Notes under the pieces: generated by a model
What the model saw: only the letters and a program-made list of their open reading frames with translations
Databases searched by the model: none
Told to the model about the DNA's origin: nothing
NCBI RefSeq assembly: GCF_000002865.3
Contig: NW_001865065.1
Coordinates: 271,690-335,689, forward strand
DNA: 64,000 bases
Source of the DNA: Monosiga brevicollis MX1
Taxonomy: Eukaryota > Opisthokonta > Choanoflagellata > Craspedida > Salpingoecidae
Direction: 5' to 3'
Program-made: the position numbers and the translations under genes
Shown: piece by piece, positions 52,189 through 63,287 of the stretch
Layout: every line of letters begins with the position of its first letter
Numbering within the stretch: position 1 is the first letter of the stretch

Positions 52189-53957
52189 ATGATGAGCATG
52201 GTGGTGCATGTTAGGATGCGAGTGCCAGCCATTTGGCTGGCAGTGCTCCTCTGCTTGGGCACGATCTTGGTGAAACAGGCTGTGGCAACTCCACATCTTC
52301 AGGTTGGTGAATAAGAGGCACGCTCGACGATCAGTTTTACCACTGCTGAAAGTTTTGTCGCATGCCCACACTGGCTTCACATTGGGCCGTGTATGCACGA
52401 GTGTCGTGCTTGCGTGTACGTGCATCTTAATCGGCTCCTGCTTGGCTTAGACGGTCTTTGAGGGTGGCAAAGAGGGGTACTTTTGCTACCGTATCCCATC
52501 CCTCGTGCAACTTGGTCCCGGTACGGGCGGCGCTTGGGCGAGATCATGCAGGCGACGCACGTGCAGTCCTCACAGTGACACTTTTGCTTGCCCCAGACTC
52601 GTACATTGCCTTTGCCGAAGGGCGCAAATTCTCGTGTGAAGATCATGGTTGGAATGACATTGTGGCCAAAACCAGCAGCGATGGAGGGCAAACGTGGTCA
52701 GCGCTGGCCGTGGTGTACGGTGAATCCTCGACCAAGGCGAACATCACCATAGGCAACCCCGCGCCCGTTGTGCTCCATGATGGGACCCTTTTGCTCGTTT
52801 TCTGCCGCAACAACCAGGCCATGCTGCTTCTCAATAGCACTGATGGTGGCCAAACGTGGGGCGGCTTTCGTGATGTGAGCGCCGGCATCGTCGACCCCAC
52901 TTGGCCTTTCTTTGCCACCGGTTCGTCGCGGTGGCACCAAGCCCCGCAACTGCGCTTCCCCAGCATACATTTAGCCACTGATGCGGTGCTGTTGCCACTT
53001 GTTAGGTCCGCCGGGCAGTATTCAGTTGCATACTGGTCGAATCTTGGTGCCCGCCGATCATACAAGTACGCCTGATCGTCCCACAGTGACATCTTTTTTT
53101 TTCTTTTTTTAATCTTGGCACAGGGCCACGGGTTGATCGATGTGTGTTGCTCCTTCACAGGCGGGTCAACTCAGTCCATGGCCATTTATAGCGACGACTA
53201 TGGTCAAACGTGGACTCGAGGTGCTATGATTCCCGACGGAAACGAATGCCAGGCTGTGGAACTGCCCGATGGTACCGTTATGATGAACATGCGTACCTCG
53301 CAAGCTCATCGTCAGGTCGCGTTTTCCAAGGATGGTGGCGCCACATGGAGCGATCCCGTTGTGACGGTCAACGGAACGGTTTGCGAAGGCTCGACGATCA
53401 TGCTGCCCGACTCGACAGGTGCGTGTACAGCTTGCAACAACGAGCTCTGCCCCTTTGCTGTGCGTTCATCTTGGCAACCATCCCCTCCCTGCGTAGGCAC
53501 TCTTGTCCAGTCCTTTCCCAATTCCAACGATCGTGCCAATGTCAGCATTCAGGTTCGTGTAGAGTCAAGCCGCTGCTTTGACTTCATCTTTTTCTCGTGT
53601 TGGGATCTTGGTTCCCAGCGAGGGAATCGCGTGACCGCAGATTTTGGCTCGCTCACTGCGCGTCCTGTGGGGTCCCTGGTGCACATGCCTGGGCGCGCGT
53701 CTGCACAGACTTCGACGGACGGCCTGTCATGGGGCAACTCAATTCAGGTACGGCAACTGTTGAAAGGGAGAGCGGGCCATGAAGCAGTACAGTGCAGGCG
53801 CGCGCCATGCATGACATGGCTTTTTGTGTTTTAGGTGTACGCTGGATCAAGCGCCTACTCCTCACTGCAGCAGGCGAACAATAACACGGCTGTAGCTCTG
53901 CTGTTGGAGATGGATAGCTACCAAAAAATTGCCTTTGCCATGGTCTCACTCGTTTGA
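52189..53957 (+). CDS. Secreted sialidase (GH33-like)
   Basis: Seven exons: 52189-52302, 52451-52520, 52597-53046, 53161-53418, 53497-53552, 53619-53747, 53835-53957, about 399 residues. The N-terminus has a signal peptide (IWLAVLLCLGTILVKQAVA). GYFCYRIPSL is the (F/Y)RIP motif bearing the first Arg of the sialic-acid triad, followed by AFAEGRK. Asp boxes (SxDxGxxW) are SSDGGQTW, STDGGQTW, SDDYGQTW, SKDGGATW and a shorter STDGLSW. The C-terminus VYAGSSAYSSL holds the likely nucleophile Tyr, then ALLLEMDSYQKIAFAMVSL closes the propeller. It should release terminal sialic acids outside the cell or in food vacuoles. The exon 3/4 junction is the weakest; an in-frame stretch near 52920-52975 could be an unspliced short intron. 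Its stop is 90 bp from that of PSMD5. Confidence 0.88.
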
Positions 53958-54047
53958 AAAATTGATCAATTGTGCTTTGACCTCCAGGCAACCCCTATGT
54001 CACAACCTACAGCTTGATTGATGCAAACCAACGGAGAGGGCCCTTTT

Positions 54048-56702
54048 TTATGCGGCCTCATCAGCAATGGCCACGCGCGCTTCAACTGGGACTGAGAAAG
54101 GCCCGTCGCGCAACACGCCGCGCAGGGCCAGCCGATCTTCGGCACTCAGCTCGCCCGCACCGTGCTCGACGAGAAGCTGTGTCAATTTGCAAGGCATGTG
54201 CATAAGATGGGATCAGGCGTCTCATCATTACACCGTTGCGTGGGGTTGCCTGGTCGAGTTTACTCAACAGACCTGGACAGCGTTATACTTTGCTAAACGT
54301 CCTGCGTGAAGTTCGGGATGACGCTGGTCGAGCAAATATTCCAGCATGCCCGGCACGTTCAAAAGTTCCTGCTTGCATGCCCACGCCCCGTCCCAGAAAT
54401 CCCGCGGTGAGGTGAACAGAAAAGCAATGGTTGCAAATCTTGTTCACAGTACTTGACTTGCCTGACGTGCCCAGGCCAAAGTGAAGAGGGAGCCAAGCAG
54501 TGCGAGGGCAACGGCACTTTGCTCCGGAAAGGAAGAGGCAGCGGCTTCAAACACAGATGCACAGACTTTGCGTCCTAATGTGATATTGGTGGTATGAGAA
54601 ATGATTCTGTTGCGGTCATCGTGATACGGGGACAATTCCCAGACTCAAGCAACCAAGTGAGAGAACCAACCCTGGGCCGCTTCAAGTACCGGACCAAGGG
54701 CCTCGGGCTCCTAAACAGTCCACCATCCATTTATATGACAGACGCATGTTGAGGACAGTGCACGATATGGGACTGCGCGGCGCGACTGGAGGCTGGCTGA
54801 CTTGTACTTACAGCTCGAAGGATGGTGTCTGCCAGCTGTGAGTACAGCTTAACCTGGAAGTTGCATATGGGGGCGTGTGAGTTCAGAAGCGCAGATTCCG
54901 CAGTGCCGCCGACTGGACGAGCAGCGTTGGTTGGAGAACAGACCTTGAGCTCGTAACGAGCGTGCAAAAGGTGGTGAGCGTAACGATCACGTAATGCTTG
55001 AGCTTTGCCGTCTTGGAGCAAAAGCTGACACAATGTGGTCTGGCGCAGGCATTGTGTCCAAGCACCCAGTGCTGCATGCTGCTCTCAAAGCGTCGGAGCA
55101 GCAGGCCTGTGGTGAGTAGGCACGTCGGCACAAAGGGTTGATGCGCGTACGTACCAAGATGGTAGTATCGCTTGAGTCCATGGCGACCGCAAAGGCATTG
55201 AGCAAGCCATAGCGTGCATCCCAGTCGGTAAAGTCCAGCTACAGGATCCCATGCATAACAAAGGTGTTTTGTAAGAGACGTTTGTGGGTAAACCGTGCGA
55301 GCGCTTTGCAACGAATACCTACCTCTTGTGATGCAGCCAGCGTCGCCAAAAAATCAAAGGTTACGGGCTATAGAGTGCCAAGGACCATGGATGGCAGTCA
55401 AATTAGCCATGCCAGAGCGCAAAACATGTCAATATCTGCTCCAAGGTGCGCAAGGGATTGTGGCATGACAGACCAATAGCATGTTCTGAAAGGGGTTGGC
55501 GGCGCCCTTGGGCGTGAGTGGTAACAATAGTGCATCAAGGACAGTGGGGGTAGAGAGCCATGTGCATGCTGCGTCACAGGCTGTCAAGAGCTTGAGGCTT
55601 TCGACAACATTGAGCTGGACCAGGATGTCATCCGATTGCGTGTAACAGTCCAACGCCGCCTGGAGCACGCCAGTGCCTAGGACGGCTTTGAAACATGCCT
55701 CATTGTGGCCTGCGAGCGTAGCGTAGAGGTGGAAAATACGAAGGCGCGCTTCAGGTGAAGGGGCGTCGAGCAGCCGGGTGACCAGGGTTGCTTGGCACAC
55801 CCAGGCCAAAAGAGCAGCTTGTGACTGGGCCTAAGAACAAACCCGACCCATCCGTTGCATTTTGTCTTGTGAGCAGAAAGAAGGGCAGAAGAGGAACAAC
55901 ATGTGACCTGAGAACCAAGGCAAACGCTTACTAAGAGGAGGAGGCGAGATGCCGCCGAGGCTACCGCCAGATCCTCTTCGTGCAACAGCAACGCCGTCTG
56001 CTCAAGCTGGGGGGTTTGCTCCAGCTATATCAAGCGTGGAGCCCGCAGCGTTGAATGGTGAAAGCAGGCAAAATGACGAGGCTCGGCTACGGCACAAAGC
56101 TAGAAGCGTCGGGAAATGAGGGGGTACAACGCACCGTTTGGGCAGGCGGAGCAGCTTCGGCCACGATCGTGGCCAAAGCTTCAATGGTATGCTGGCGGAT
56201 GTGAGGTGCCCGGCAAGCCAACAGGCGACTGTGTGCGGCCTGAAAGGTGCAAACGATTTGCAGCACGGTGACACATCACTCACGGATTGTTGGAAGCAGG
56301 AGCTCACGCGGCGTCAACCCACTTGAACGGCGGCCTGGGTGAGATCACGGGCGTCGGGTTGCAAGAGTGCGCGGAGGAGCGCTTGATCGGCAACTCGAAA
56401 CGCCTCTGACGCCGTTTCAGCCAGGACAGCCATGGCGGAGAGCGCCACGGGTTGTGGTTCCCCTGCGCCGACCCAACTAGCGACGATGGTCAGCTGTTCA
56501 AGGAGTAGATTGACGACACACTGCTGGCCAAAGGGGGTTCTTACCGGCCATGCTTGTTCAAGGACGCCTCAACGAGGTGAAGGGCAGCGACGATGGCGTT
56601 GAGATTTTGAAGCGACTGACCGCTGCTTGCCTCACCCGTGACGCCAGCAGCAAGCTCGACGGCCGCTTGCAACGCCACATCCAGCTCAACCTGCGTCGCC
56701 AT
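54048..56702 (-). CDS. PSMD5: 26S proteasome assembly chaperone PSMD5 (S5b)
   Basis: Fourteen exons: 56702-56545, 56476-56323, 56239-56135, 56024-55932, 55830-55474, 55367-55323, 55238-55151, 55106-55066, 55024-54944, 54853-54812, 54710-54671, 54574-54462, 54368-54273, 54176-54048. Total about 513 residues, close to human PSMD5 (504). It is an ARM/HEAT-type alpha-solenoid. Matching segments are EARLRIFHLYATLAGHNEAC, ILVQLNVVESLKLLTAC, LAWARQELLNVPGMLEYLLD, LAKYNAVQ and the terminal LRDGPFSVPVEARVAIADEA, which mirrors the human EGPYYV...TTAVEGAE ending. PSMD5 binds the Rpt1-Rpt2-Rpn1 module during base assembly of the 19S particle. The segment 54943-54854 could be retained in frame; splicing it out gives the better family length. 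One intron has a GC donor. Confidence 0.88.
54369..54461 (-). other. GC-AG intron in PSMD5
   Basis: The exon ends CGTCAG and the intron begins GCAAGT, the classic non-canonical GC donor context. It ends GCAAGCAG. No GT donor in a compatible phase was found, and the join reproduces the family sequence AWARQELLNVPG without gap. Confidence 0.7.
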
Positions 56703-56741
56703 GTCTGCGCTGATGGTCCTGTTGGTGATACTCTGGCTAGG

Positions 56742-56776
<35 letters not shown>

Positions 56777-56825
56777 GCGTCTTCTCATCNCACGTCAGGA
56801 AAAGGCAACTAGCACTCGTCTCCCA

Positions 56826-56865
<40 letters not shown>

Positions 56866-57498
56866 GATGCAGCAGCCTCTCTCTATTATGTGACGGTGTA
56901 GATTAGCTCCGCCCAGCTACTACCAAACCTGTGCCAACACGAGGCCTCCTCTTTTTTTTATGGCGCCTCCTGCATCCGACGCCGGGGCCTCCTCCTCCTC
57001 TGAGCGCGCCGTTCCTGTCGGAACAGGTCGTTGTTTATCTTCCAAGAATGGAATGACGTGGCCCAATGACGCTTTTTGTGAAGCGGAACTGCTGTTGTGA
57101 ATTTGTTTTTGCTATGGCTCCTATGGACGCTGGACTCCCCCTCCCCACTTCAGACATCCCGCACCTTCGGTCGCCAAGAGGTGTGGCCAATTCCGGCGCC
57201 GCATTCTGAGTCTCTTTATGCTGGTCGGCCAATGTTGATGTTTATGGCCAGCGAGAACCCAGCCAGACAGGAAGAGGTTCGTACCGTCTGGAGCACATGA
57301 TACTGACACTAGGCGGGAAGGGGGGCGCCAACCAAATCGAGCGGTTCAGGGCGCGCTTCAAGATAGTCTTGCAAAGCATTCTGCATTTGCTAACGCTGAG
57401 AACCGCCGCCATAGGTGAAACGCAATATTGTCTCATGAGTTGTTGCTCTTGCTACCTCCTTCCACGTCAGCAACCACGAGCTTTGTGGTGTGGTGTTT
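56703..57498. promoter_or_regulatory. Divergent spacer between PSMD5 and the orphan gene
   Basis: It contains a GT/CA inverted microsatellite pair with one undetermined base, and possibly an unrecognised 5' exon of the orphan gene: the frame is open upstream to a fair acceptor at 57470. Confidence 0.4.
56744..56863. repeat. GT and CA microsatellites in inverted arrangement
   Basis: A GT run (56744-56773) and a CA run (56827-56863) face each other across about 53 bp containing the single N at 56790. On the minus strand the first lies about 42 bp upstream of the PSMD5 start. Confidence 0.95.
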
Positions 57499-60411
57499 CG
57501 CATGTTACCCGCGCATTCGTGGACCAATTGCACCCTCTCGTCCAAGGTCCTTCCTACGTTCTCTGAGCTTGAGGATTGGCTCTCCCGGCAAAAACATTAC
57601 TCTCAACCTACTGCCATGGAGCTGGTAAGCAGATGTCATCTACCCGCTGGTACAGCGCCAATGCAGCCACAGTGCAAAATCAGCGAGCACCTTCTATCTC
57701 ATCCCGTGCTTGTGCTACAGAACGACGCGCTCGAAAGCGTGAAGGAGATGCTAAGGCAGCTGGAGGGCCCTCCCACATCCCTGGATTCAAAGACGGCTGA
57801 CGAGCTGGCACGCCTGGGTCTGATGATTGGCGGGTTCGAGCCGGCCATTGGCGTGAAAAACATCCAGGAGGACGTCACACGCCTTCCTGTTTCCCTTGCC
57901 ATAGAATGGGCCAAGGCTGTTTGTGCAGACCCCACCAAGCTACGTCTTGCCTTGAACCGCATCAGTCAGATGCGCGGCAAACAAAGTTCCGAAGACGATT
58001 CCAAACTGCCCGAGATCCCTGTCATCCTTCACCGGTTTGCTCGACCACCTTGCATCAAGAAGGTTGGGCTAGTCAAAGCGAATCGAATCAAGGCAAACCC
58101 ACCCCGTGAGCCGTGCATCGTGAGCAACGATGATGCTACAGCGCCGCTTCGTTTCAACTGCATCGACAGCTGCACCAATGACAACTGTGGCGAGCCGTGC
58201 TGCATCACGACGGGCATCTCTACACAGACCATACGCAACGACATGTCGTCACTGATGACAGCCCACCGTGCCCTTCACCTGGATATCGTGCGCGCGCTCC
58301 TGGTCGTCAGTCTGGAGGACGAGAGTTTATTGACGGAAGCGGAGGAGACGGAGGCCGAAGAAGTATGGGAGGGATCGCCAGAACTGACCCAGGCGCAAGC
58401 CCGCATGGCTATCGTGGCGACGTCAGAGCGCGCTTATGAGATACTGGCTTCCGCAGACATGCTCTGGCCTATCCCCACCTGTTTTTGGTGTGATGAAGAT
58501 CAGTTACCAGCGGTCGATTGCCGCGCTGTGGTTTCTGAGGAAAATGGCCCCAAGAACGAATTTGTGCACAAGGTCATTCAACCGGTGAATGCCACGCTGC
58601 TGCAGATGTGCGAGCACGCCATGGCCCTCACACCACAGTGGAAGCCCTGTAGCTTCTGGTTGCACGCTGCAGCCGAGCCGATTGACTTGATGTGGCGTCC
58701 AGCTCAGCCCACCCGACCCGCGCAGGTCATCTACATTGCTCTGAGTGCATTGGCAGAGTTCATTGCGGAGTGTTACGTTGACAACCGTCACGATGCACAC
58801 CACGGCGACTTGGACGCCCTACTTGTCGTTGAGGAGGCCATTTGGCGCTTGTGTGACGGCAAGGCCACCGAGCTATCTTCCGCTGTAGCCATTGAGCTTG
58901 GCTTCCGCGGAGTGGTCCTCGCTCAGGCGGATGCCCGTCTCCTGGCGCGCGCGCTGCGACTTCCCTCCCTGTGGGAGTGGGAGGGCTATGACGAGTGTTT
59001 ATATATGGCTGCAAAGGGACTATGTGAAGACGCTGGTCATCTTGAAATGCGCCCGTCTCGACGCAATACGGGCGTGCGCAGTGTCATCGTCTACTGCGAT
59101 CGGAGTCTGTGTGCAGCCGCACCCGCCCAGGGATTCGACAGCAGCGTGAGCGCCGAGGATAAGTACATTATCGAGGTTGGCGAACGGATGCTTGCATCCG
59201 ACAGAGCTTCACTTGAAGAAGAAACACGCGGGCGCGACGGCCCTTCTGCTCAGACATCGTTGGAGACAGGATTTTACAACGAGCGCACCGAGATTTTGCG
59301 GAAGCGGCGCTACATCCTTCGGCCGCTGTCCTGCTCTTCTGATAATGAGATCGCCATCACGGCTCAAGATATGGTCCAAAAGCCTCCCGACATGGAGCCC
59401 GGTAGTGTGTTGTCGTCGGAGCTGGCCAAGGTGTTGCCTCTGTTTGCCAAGCGGGAGACTGTTGAACAGTTTGCCGGTTTCGCCGCGACGTTGGACGGGG
59501 CTTCAAAAGCATTGGACTTTCTGACCGCTGAGGCCAGCAAGGCTAGCGTGGAAGCGCATGAGCTGATCGGACGGGTGCAGCACAGTTTGGTACAGCGACC
59601 GCGCCTCAGCTTGACGTGCGGGTCGGCGGCTCTTCAGATTCACGGCATGAACAAGCAGCAGGCCAGTGACCTGGATGAGCTCTTGCGCAACGATCTCTTT
59701 GGCGAGGCGCTGGCGGTTTGGACTTCGTGCCAGCTGCGACGGACCATCTTTGAGCGCACCAACGAGCATGTGCCTCTGCTAGCAACGAGTACCCTGCTCG
59801 TTGTTCCGTCGCCTTATCCCACGTTGTCACGTCCCCTTCAAGGCCCTTGTCCAGGCACCGTTGTGCCACCGCTACCAACACACGATGTGCAGCTGACGAT
59901 CATCAACTTGGGTCGGTCCAGCATCAACCGCGCGCTTGGTACCCAGCTTGCACTCACGGTTAAGAAGGGGCTGGACGTGCTACGCACGGCTCAAGGGCGT
60001 CGTACGAGTTACATTGTGTGGTTTGTTGACAACAACAGGCCATTCCGCTTTGATCTGGCCATTGTTCGTGAGCAGTGCGGTGGAAGCTTGCGACAAGACG
60101 AGGCACATCGATGGGGACGGACGCTGCTGGCTGCCTGGTCTTCCTTGCTGTCGCAGGTCGAGCTGGAAGTGACGGATGTGGAGGATGAGTTGAGCTCGAC
60201 CCCGCTGGCCGGGCTGGGGGTGCGGGCCAGCTCGGAAGCGGCGAAGCGGTTGCTTGTCGTGACATGGCATCATGACTTTGCGCGCGAGGCTGAGGCTGCG
60301 GCTCTACGCATGCTACATACCATGTGGGTCTCGCAAAACTGCGAGGTGAACTTGCGTCTTCATGCGTCGTGGAATGATAGCGGCTGCTGGGAGGTGAAAA
60401 CCTGCTCGTAA
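57499..60411 (+). CDS. Large orphan protein, function unknown
   Basis: Exons 57499-57624 and 57721-60411 (intron with GTAAGC donor and CTACAG acceptor) give about 938 residues; reading through the intron also stays in frame. ATG 57499 is the first Met of the open frame, but a 5' exon may be missing because the frame is open to an acceptor-like site at 57470. No domain was recognised. Features seen: two Cys clusters (CIDSCTNDNCGEPCC and CFWCDEDQLPAVDC) that could bind metal, an acidic patch (LTEAEETEAEEVWE), no signal peptide or transmembrane helix, and a mostly helical composition. It is probably soluble and intracellular. The 2.7 kb exon without introns resembles the giant surface genes rather than the housekeeping genes here. 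Confidence 0.75.
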   Translation, partial: RMLPAHSWTNCTLSSKVLPTFSELEDWLSRQKHYSQPTAMELVSRCHLPAGTAPMQPQCKISEHLLSHPVLVLQNDALESVKEMLRQLEGPPTSLDSKTADELARLGLMIGGFEPAIGVKNIQEDVTRLPVSLAIEWAKAVCADPTKLRLALNRISQMRGKQSSEDDSKLPEIPVILHRFARPPCIKKVGLVKANRIKANPPREPCIVSNDDATAPLRFNCIDSCTNDNCGEPCCITTGISTQTIRNDMSSLMTAHRALHLDIVRALLVVSLEDESLLTEAEETEAEEVWEGSPELTQAQARMAIVATSERAYEILASADMLWPIPTCFWCDEDQLPAVDCRAVVSEENGPKNEFVHKVIQPVNATLLQMCEHAMALTPQWKPCSFWLHAAAEPIDLMWRPAQPTRPAQVIYIALSALAEFIAECYVDNRHDAHHGDLDALLVVEEAIWRLCDGKATELSSAVAIELGFRGVVLAQADARLLARALRLPSLWEWEGYDECLYMAAKGLCEDAGHLEMRPSRRNTGVRSVIVYCDRSLCAAAPAQGFDSSVSAEDKYIIEVGERMLASDRASLEEETRGRDGPSAQTSLETGFYNERTEILRKRRYILRPLSCSSDNEIAITAQDMVQKPPDMEPGSVLSSELAKVLPLFAKRETVEQFAGFAATLDGASKALDFLTAEASKASVEAHELIGRVQHSLVQRPRLSLTCGSAALQIHGMNKQQASDLDELLRNDLFGEALAVWTSCQLRRTIFERTNEHVPLLATSTLLVVPSPYPTLSRPLQGPCPGTVVPPLPTHDVQLTIINLGRSSINRALGTQLALTVKKGLDVLRTAQGRRTSYIVWFVDNNRPFRFDLAIVREQCGGSLRQDEAHRWGRTLLAAWSSLLSQVELEVTDVEDELSSTPLAGLGVRASSEAAKRLLVVTWHHDFAREAEAAALRMLHTMWVSQNCEVNLRLHASWNDSGCWEVKTCS

Positions 60412-61302
60412 ACATTTGAGAGAGCTTGACAATCTAATGTCATGCTACTTGGAAGCTGTCGATGGGCATTGCATCTGGCGTTTTGTGGCATCGAGTTTTG
60501 AAGGTCTGTTGCGAACCCAACCCATGCGCCTTCAACAACGGCCTATATGATGACGGTGGTCTTATGTTCGTCTACACCAAAGTCCTGTCGCAGCCTATTT
60601 TTGTAATCAGCTCCGTATCATTCCCACACACTTGCCGAATACATGGCATTCGATTGGGGTTGTGAGGTTGGCTGACAGTGATTTATTTCCATGTCAATTG
60701 ATTCCATAAGTGAGATGCACGTGTGATCCCCGAGGATTCCTGAGTCATAGTTCACTTTTTAGCACGGGAGTGAGTCGAGCGCTTGGGGCTTGGTGCACCC
60801 TGGTCGCGAGCTGACTGCTCAATTTGTCGCTCAGCAGATAGCCTCCAAAAGCGCACTTTCATGTCAGTCAGCCGGCTTCGTGACTGAGAATGGCTTGATC
60901 TTGAACAGATTCACTTCATTGCACGCGTAGCACAAACATGACACGATGATATCAATCCCGCACCTACTCGGCATTTGTCAAGCCAGGTGCACAATCATGA
61001 ACGTGATGTCTGCAAAGCAGCAACAAAAGGAGGATCATGCGACGCACGATTTAGGTGAAGTGATGAAGTTGTCAAGAGCCAGATCGTTTTCTCAAATTGG
61101 GTGGATGGCACATTCGCAAGTGATTTTTATTATTATTGCGGTCGATGGCATTATAGAGGGCAGCGCCCGTGAAACAGGATTCAAGATGATAGAGCAGATA
61201 GTGGTGTTTAGAAACACCGGTTTTGGTAGTGTAAAGAGGTTAATAAAAAGTAAAAGGCGCTCAGGTTGAGCTGCCGGTCACGTTGGTCACGCTGCGCGCA
61301 AT
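60412..61302. other. Intergenic region downstream of orphan and H2B genes
   Basis: No gene recognised in about 890 bp. Its right end holds the H2B 3' stem-loop and, on the minus strand, an AATAAA at 61131-61126. Confidence 0.45.
61203..61218 (-). promoter_or_regulatory. Histone-type 3' stem-loop of H2B
   Basis: In mRNA sense the site reads GGTGTTTCTAAACACC: a 6-bp stem, 4-nt loop (TCTA) and 6-bp stem, 85 nt after the H2B stop. It has the 16-nt geometry, GG...CC closing pairs and U-Y-U-N loop of the histone mRNA stem-loop; the fourth stem pair is G-C rather than Y-R. The 5' flank CCAAAACC also resembles the animal CCAAA flank. Confidence 0.75.
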
Positions 61303-61665
61303 TTACTTGCTGCTGGTGTACTTGGTGACGGCCTTGGTGCCCTCAGAGACGGCGTGCTTGGCCAGCTCACCGGGGAGCAAGAGGCGGACGGCAGTCTGGA
61401 TCTCGCGGGACGAGATGGTAGACTTGCCGTTGTACTTGGCCAGACGGGACGACTCGTTGGCAATGCGCTCAAAGAGGTCGTTGACGAACGAGTTGAGGAT
61501 GGACATGGCCTTGGAGGAGACACCGGTATCAGAGTGCACCTGCTTCAGGACCTTGAAGATGTAGATGGAGTAAGACTCCTTGCGGCGCTTCTTGCGACCC
61601 TTCTCGCCGACGGCCTTGGCCTTGCCGGCCTTCTTCTCGCCCTTCTTGGAAGCCTTGGGAGGCAT
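61303..61665 (-). CDS. H2B: Histone H2B
   Basis: Single exon of 120 residues from ATG 61665. After a Lys-rich tail ([20 protein letters not shown]) the core reads [79 protein letters not shown] and [14 protein letters not shown]. This is near-identical to animal H2B, including the ubiquitin-acceptor Lys in AVTKYTSSK. It lacks introns and is paired head to head with H3, the usual arrangement for replication-dependent histone genes. Context and the 3' stem-loop support replication-dependent expression. A spurious longer frame extends upstream to 61827 but is promoter sequence. Confidence 0.99.
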   Translation of the reverse strand: MPPKASKKGEKKAGKAKAVGEKGRKKRRKESYSIYIFKVLKQVHSDTGVSSKAMSILNSFVNDLFERIANESSRLAKYNGKSTISSREIQTAVRLLLPGELAKHAVSEGTKAVTKYTSSK

Positions 61666-62537
<872 letters not shown>

Positions 62538-62647
62538 GCGTCTCATTCCTCTTTGACGATGGACAAAGGCATGTGACCAAGGCCTGTCTCTTTGAGAGCA
62601 GCAGCCGTGGTGCCACTGCCACTTGATCTTTTGCACCAACTATCAAA

Positions 62648-62653
62648 AATAAA
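62648..62653 (+). promoter_or_regulatory. AATAAA polyadenylation signal beside H3 stem-loop
   Basis: AATAAA lies 111 nt after the H3 stop and only 3 nt before the stem-loop, so both 3'-end signals are present. Confidence 0.5.
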
Positions 62654-62656
62654 CCC

Positions 62657-62672
62657 GGTGTTTTTAAACACC
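62657..62672 (+). promoter_or_regulatory. Histone-type 3' stem-loop of H3
   Basis: GGTGTTTTTAAACACC: 6-bp stem, TTTA loop, 6-bp stem, 120 nt after the H3 stop. Stem sequence is identical to that downstream of H2B; the loop differs only at its second base, which is the variable Y of the known consensus. Confidence 0.78.
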
Positions 62673-63083
62673 ACACAATTCCCATATCATCCCAGACACC
62701 TTTGTGTGTGTTCAGCCCTCTGTAAGGGCTGGTAGCATCAAGGTCGAAGTAGTTAACAGTGTGCCATTCATCGTGTGAATAAACCCCCCTTGATCTGAAA
62801 CCGTCAGGGTCGGCATAATGTTAAAGCGAGGTTGAACAGGCGTCGAGACCAAGTGGAGATGTTGGAGCTGTTCTAAGGGCGGGTCCATTCATGACCTTTG
62901 GTTTGCACTCGCGATAATACTCTCACTGTCAATACCCCTTGCACTCAAAAAAGCTCGCTGATACTCTTCTCCCGCATCAAATGCCCACCTCTCTCTTTCC
63001 ACTTGTCTCATCTTTCTGCTTGCTACGTCGAATGACGTTGTGTGTGTGTAAAAGTGTGTGTAAAAACTACTACTGGTAGTGAA

Positions 63084-63085
<2 letters not shown>

Positions 63086-63153
<68 letters not shown>
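63086..63153. repeat. GT dinucleotide microsatellite
   Basis: Pure GT repeat of about 68 bp ending about 135 bp before the F-box gene start. Confidence 0.98.
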
Positions 63154-63154
<1 letters not shown>

Positions 63155-63287
63155 AGCCTGTTGGTCATTTTGCGCAGGACGGGGCGGGTGTTTGGCCGTC
63201 GGCATTTGGAATAGTGGACGTGGATTGTCGTTTGCTGGCGGGGCTTGGCGAGGTGGGTGGTGGAGGTGGTGGAGAACAGTCGGGGAC

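Larger units (their letters stand above)
62538..63287. other. Spacer between H3 and the F-box gene
   Basis: It contains the H3 3' stem-loop and polyadenylation signal, then about 400 bp without recognised features, and a long GT repeat 135 bp upstream of the F-box start. Confidence 0.45.

Noticed and set aside
62590-62610. First hairpin candidate after H3 (around CTGTCTC...GAGAGCAG)
   Set aside because: It needs a bulge and does not match the histone stem-loop geometry; the perfect 16-nt hairpin at 62657 does.
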